Assembly: GCA_034436375.1 (NCBI GenBank) | Contig: DAOTVS010000145.1 | Coordinates: 1 to 14,535 of the forward strand | Length of the DNA: 14,535 nt | Direction: 5' to 3' | From: DAOTVS01 sp034436375 | GTDB taxonomy: Bacteria > Chloroflexota > Anaerolineae > SpSt-313 | Shown here: positions 12,100 to 14,535 of the stretch, one piece after another | Layout: every line of letters begins with the position of its first letter | Numbering within the stretch: position 1 is the first letter of the stretch | Made by a program: the position numbers and the translations under genes | Notes under the pieces: generated by a model | Databases searched by the model: none | What the model was told of the DNA's origin: nothing | What the model saw: the letters and a program-made list of their open reading frames with translations, nothing else

Positions 12100-14430
12100 A
12101 TGAACATTCTCGGCTTGGCAAGGCACGGCCTCACGGGGTTCGAGCAGATCGCCGTAGTGTGCGTGCTGATTGTCGCGTTGATAGCCCTGTTCTATGCATG
12201 GCTGTTGCGCGGCAAGGTCCTGGGGAAGGACAAGGGTACCACCAAGATGCAGGAGGTGTGGAGCGCCATCAGCATCGGCGCCGAGAGCTACCTCAACCGC
12301 CAGTTGCGCACGATCTTGCCGCTGATCGGCATCCTGGCCGTCGCGCTGTTCTTCAGCGTGTACGTGGTGCCCCCCAGTGTGGAAGCGGTCAACGAATTCG
12401 GCGCCGGCAGTGCGCGCATCATCGTCGCCATCGGCCGCACCATCGCTTTTATCCTCGGCGCCTCGTTCTCGCTGATCGTCGGCCAGTTGGGTATGCGCAT
12501 GGCCATCCAGGCCAATGTGCGTGCAGCCTCGGCCGCGCGGCGTGACTTTACCGAGGCCCTCAGCATCGCCTACTATGCCGGCAGCATTACCGGTATGCTG
12601 ACCGACGGCCTGGGCCTGTTGGGCGGCACGGCCATCTTTATCGTCTTCGGCACCGCGGCGCCTGACGCCCTGCTGGGCTTTGGCTTTGGCGGCACGCTGC
12701 TCGCCCTGTTCATGCGCGTGGGCGGCGGCATCTACACCAAGGCGGCGGATGTCGGCGCCGACCTGGTGGGCAAGGTCGAGAAGGATATCCCCGAGGACGA
12801 CCCGCGCAACGCCGCTGTGGTGGCCGACCTGGTCGGTGACAACGTGGGCGACTGCGCCGGTATGGCCGCCGACATCTTCGAGTCCTACGAAGTGACGATC
12901 GTCTCGGTGCTGATCCTGGGGCTGGCGTTGGTCGCCCTGGACCCGAGCCACAGCCTGAAGTGGATCGTCTTCCCGCTCTTGATGCGCGGCATCGGCGTGA
13001 TCTCTTCCATCATCGGCACGTTCGCCGTGCCCATTTGGGAGCATTTCCCCATCGGGTTCATGCGCGCCCATGACGCCGAAGACGCCATGTTCCGCTCCTA
13101 TGAAGTCTCCAGCGTCAACACCGTCTTCTGGTCCTTCGTGGCGGCATTCTTCTACGCTCACGACTGGCGCCTGGGCATGTTGACAGCCATCGGCGTGGCC
13201 CTGGCCGTCGCCTTTAACCCGCTGACCTCGTACTTTACCTCCACCAAGCGCTCGCCCGTGCAGGAAATCGTTCATGCCACCCGCACCGGCCCGGCCACGA
13301 CCATCCTCTCGGGCCTCTCAGTCGGCATGGAATCGAGCGTGTGGGCGCTGTTCGTCATCGTCATCGCCTTTGCCCTGGCCCTGGCGCTCTACGGTGGGCA
13401 AGCCGCCACCTATGTGCTCTATGCCGTGGCCATGATCGGCATAGGCATGCTCAGCCAGACCGGCAACAACGTGGCCATGGACTCTTTCGGCCCCATCTCC
13501 GACAATGCCAATGGTATTGCTGAGATGGCCTGGCACGATATGGAAGATGAGGAAACCCGCAAGGCGCGCCAGATCATGGCCGACCTCGATGCGGTGGGAA
13601 ACACCACCAAGGCCATCACCAAGGGTGTGGCCATCGCCTCGGCCGTTATCGCCGCCGTGAGCCTCTTCGCCTCGTTCCTGACCGATGTCGGCGTCGTGCA
13701 GAGGCAGCTTGGGCAGCCGGTCATGGAAGCCATCCGCATTTCCGATACGCGCGTCTTTATCGGCTTGCTCCTGGGCGGCGCCCTGCCCTGGCTCTTTAGC
13801 TCGCTCTCCATCCGCGCCGTCAGCCGGGCGGCGGGGCAGATCGTGGAGGAAGTGCGCCGGCAGTTCCGTATCCCTGGCCTGATGGAAGGCAAGGTCAAGC
13901 CCGACTATGCGCGCGTCGTGGGCATCTCGACAGCCGCCGCGCAGAAAGAGCTGATCCCGCTGGCCGTCATGTGCGTGCTGTTGCCCATCATCATCGGCCT
14001 GGTCCTGCAGGTCGAGGCCCTGGGCGGCTTCCTGGCAGGCATCATCCTCAGTGGGCAGTTGCTGGCCGTGTTCATGGCTAACACCGGCGGCGCCTGGGAC
14101 AATGCCAAGAAAGCCATCGAGGACGAGCCGCGCGACCTGGCCGCCAACACCGGCAAGGGCTCCGAGCGGCACAAAGCCGGCGTCGTCGGCGACACCGTGG
14201 GCGATCCCCTCAAGGACACCGCCGGCCCCGCCCTCAACCCGATGATCAAGGTCGTCAACCTGGTCAGCCTGATTGCGGCCCCCATCATCGTCAAGTACAG
14301 CTCCATCAGCTTTGGCGTCATCGTCGTCGTGCTCGTGCTGCTGATCGGCGTCATCTGGGCCATCATGCAGAGCAAGAAGAAAGCGCCCGAGCTCGAAGAA
14401 GCCCCTGCCCCCGCCACCGGCGGCAGATAA
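12100..14430 (+). CDS. hppA: Membrane proton-translocating pyrophosphatase, K+-independent
   Basis: Hydrolyses cytoplasmic pyrophosphate and pumps protons across the membrane, recovering energy from biosynthetic by-product PPi. The 776 residues with about 15-16 hydrophobic segments fit the family (roughly 660-800). The substrate motif DVGADLVGKVEKD begins at D217 and is followed by DDPRNAAVVADLVGDNVGDC. The C-terminal acidic/lysine cluster NTGGAWDNAKKAIEDE and GDTVGDPLKDTAGPALNP are present. The decisive position is GNTTKAITKG with K504: K+-independent enzymes have lysine here, K+-dependent ones alanine. K+-independent members are proton pumps, so Na+ transport is unlikely. The start ATG has a purine-rich binding site directly before it. 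The gene stands alone after a long leader with two promoters and before a strong terminator. The C-terminal tail after the last membrane segment is charged and proline/alanine-rich (KKAPELEEAPAP). Confidence 0.97.
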   Translation: MNILGLARHGLTGFEQIAVVCVLIVALIALFYAWLLRGKVLGKDKGTTKMQEVWSAISIGAESYLNRQLRTILPLIGILAVALFFSVYVVPPSVEAVNEFGAGSARIIVAIGRTIAFILGASFSLIVGQLGMRMAIQANVRAASAARRDFTEALSIAYYAGSITGMLTDGLGLLGGTAIFIVFGTAAPDALLGFGFGGTLLALFMRVGGGIYTKAADVGADLVGKVEKDIPEDDPRNAAVVADLVGDNVGDCAGMAADIFESYEVTIVSVLILGLALVALDPSHSLKWIVFPLLMRGIGVISSIIGTFAVPIWEHFPIGFMRAHDAEDAMFRSYEVSSVNTVFWSFVAAFFYAHDWRLGMLTAIGVALAVAFNPLTSYFTSTKRSPVQEIVHATRTGPATTILSGLSVGMESSVWALFVIVIAFALALALYGGQAATYVLYAVAMIGIGMLSQTGNNVAMDSFGPISDNANGIAEMAWHDMEDEETRKARQIMADLDAVGNTTKAITKGVAIASAVIAAVSLFASFLTDVGVVQRQLGQPVMEAIRISDTRVFIGLLLGGALPWLFSSLSIRAVSRAAGQIVEEVRRQFRIPGLMEGKVKPDYARVVGISTAAAQKELIPLAVMCVLLPIIIGLVLQVEALGGFLAGIILSGQLLAVFMANTGGAWDNAKKAIEDEPRDLAANTGKGSERHKAGVVGDTVGDPLKDTAGPALNPMIKVVNLVSLIAAPIIVKYSSISFGVIVVVLVLLIGVIWAIMQSKKKAPELEEAPAPATGGR

Positions 14431-14443
14431 GGTTGACGTGTGC

Positions 14444-14478
14444 AAAGGAGGCGCCCGGTTTCCCAGGCGCCTCCTTTT
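14444..14478 (+). terminator. Rho-independent terminator of hppA
   Basis: AAAGGAGGCGCC (14444-14455) and GGCGCCTCCTTT (14466-14477) form a perfect 12-bp stem with a 10-nt loop, 13 nt after the stop. The T-run is short (TTTT, then GCGTT). The A-run on the other side could give weak termination on the minus strand too. Confidence 0.85.
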
Positions 14479-14502
14479 GCGTTGGGAGCACGGAGCTTTG
14501 GA

Positions 14503-14520
14503 ACGCGAAGGACGCGAAGG
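14503..14520. repeat. Two copies of ACGCGAAGG
   Basis: A 9-mer repeated directly twice after the hppA terminator. Nothing else is seen between 14479 and the window end. Confidence 0.7.
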
Positions 14521-14535
14521 GGCGTGCGAGGGGGA

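Noticed and set aside
11763..12545. Plus-strand open frame of 260 codons starting in the hppA leader
   Set aside because: It continues out of frame deep into hppA, has no ribosome binding site and no recognisable domain.
12079..14445. Two long minus-strand open frames (398 and 375 codons) opposite hppA
   Set aside because: Their D/H/Q/A/G-rich translation is the complement of the membrane protein codons; hppA is certain.

Overview
The window is GC-rich bacterial DNA (roughly 60-65% by eye) with long, spurious antisense open frames over most real genes. Several things fit a Chloroflexota-type genome (Anaerolineae/Caldilineae-like): the secreted propeller protein with its 'DxNxDGxYE' C-terminal module, the intergenic palindromes and short tandem repeats, and the K+-independent proton pyrophosphatase. 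That assignment is inference from style, not from a marker gene. It looks like ordinary chromosome: no prophage, transposase, CRISPR array, tRNA or rRNA was recognised.

Layout. Left part, all on the minus strand: a family 42 beta-galactosidase-like glycoside hydrolase running off the left edge (1-2113); a purine nucleoside phosphorylase (2374-3213); a XerC/XerD-type tyrosine recombinase (3389-4303) with a good promoter about 130 nt upstream; the remains of an aminoglycoside-phosphotransferase-fold kinase (4487-5021), frameshifted and lacking its catalytic half; a 56-bp tandem repeat array (about 5080-5300); and an acetamidase/formamidase-family amidohydrolase (5317-6216). Middle: from a divergent promoter region (6217-6501), a two-gene plus-strand operon encodes a secreted protein that joins a seven-bladed propeller to an alpha/beta hydrolase (6502-9300), overlapping by ATGA a membrane-fusion/HlyD-type adaptor (9297-10496). 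Right part: a convergent NAD(P)-binding extended SDR epimerase/reductase (10563-11552), then a 547-bp divergent spacer with a TetR-like operator, two consensus plus promoters and a long GC-rich leader, then a membrane proton pyrophosphatase hppA (12100-14430) with a clear terminator.

How the genes relate: PNP and the glycoside hydrolase are salvage and sugar-use enzymes, and the amidase releases ammonia from amides; no single pathway joins them. The propeller-hydrolase and adaptor are probably translationally coupled, but the expected ABC or RND partner is absent. The adaptor ends inside a perfect 86-bp palindrome that also contains the last codons of the convergent SDR gene.

The most unusual items are structural: two spacer-less perfect palindromes (48 bp and 86 bp) in intergenic positions, the first with an additional partial arm allowing alternative hairpins; a promoter whose predicted transcript begins with a 10-bp hairpin; the long hppA leader; and the 56-bp repeat array. 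No complete new defence or mobile system was found.
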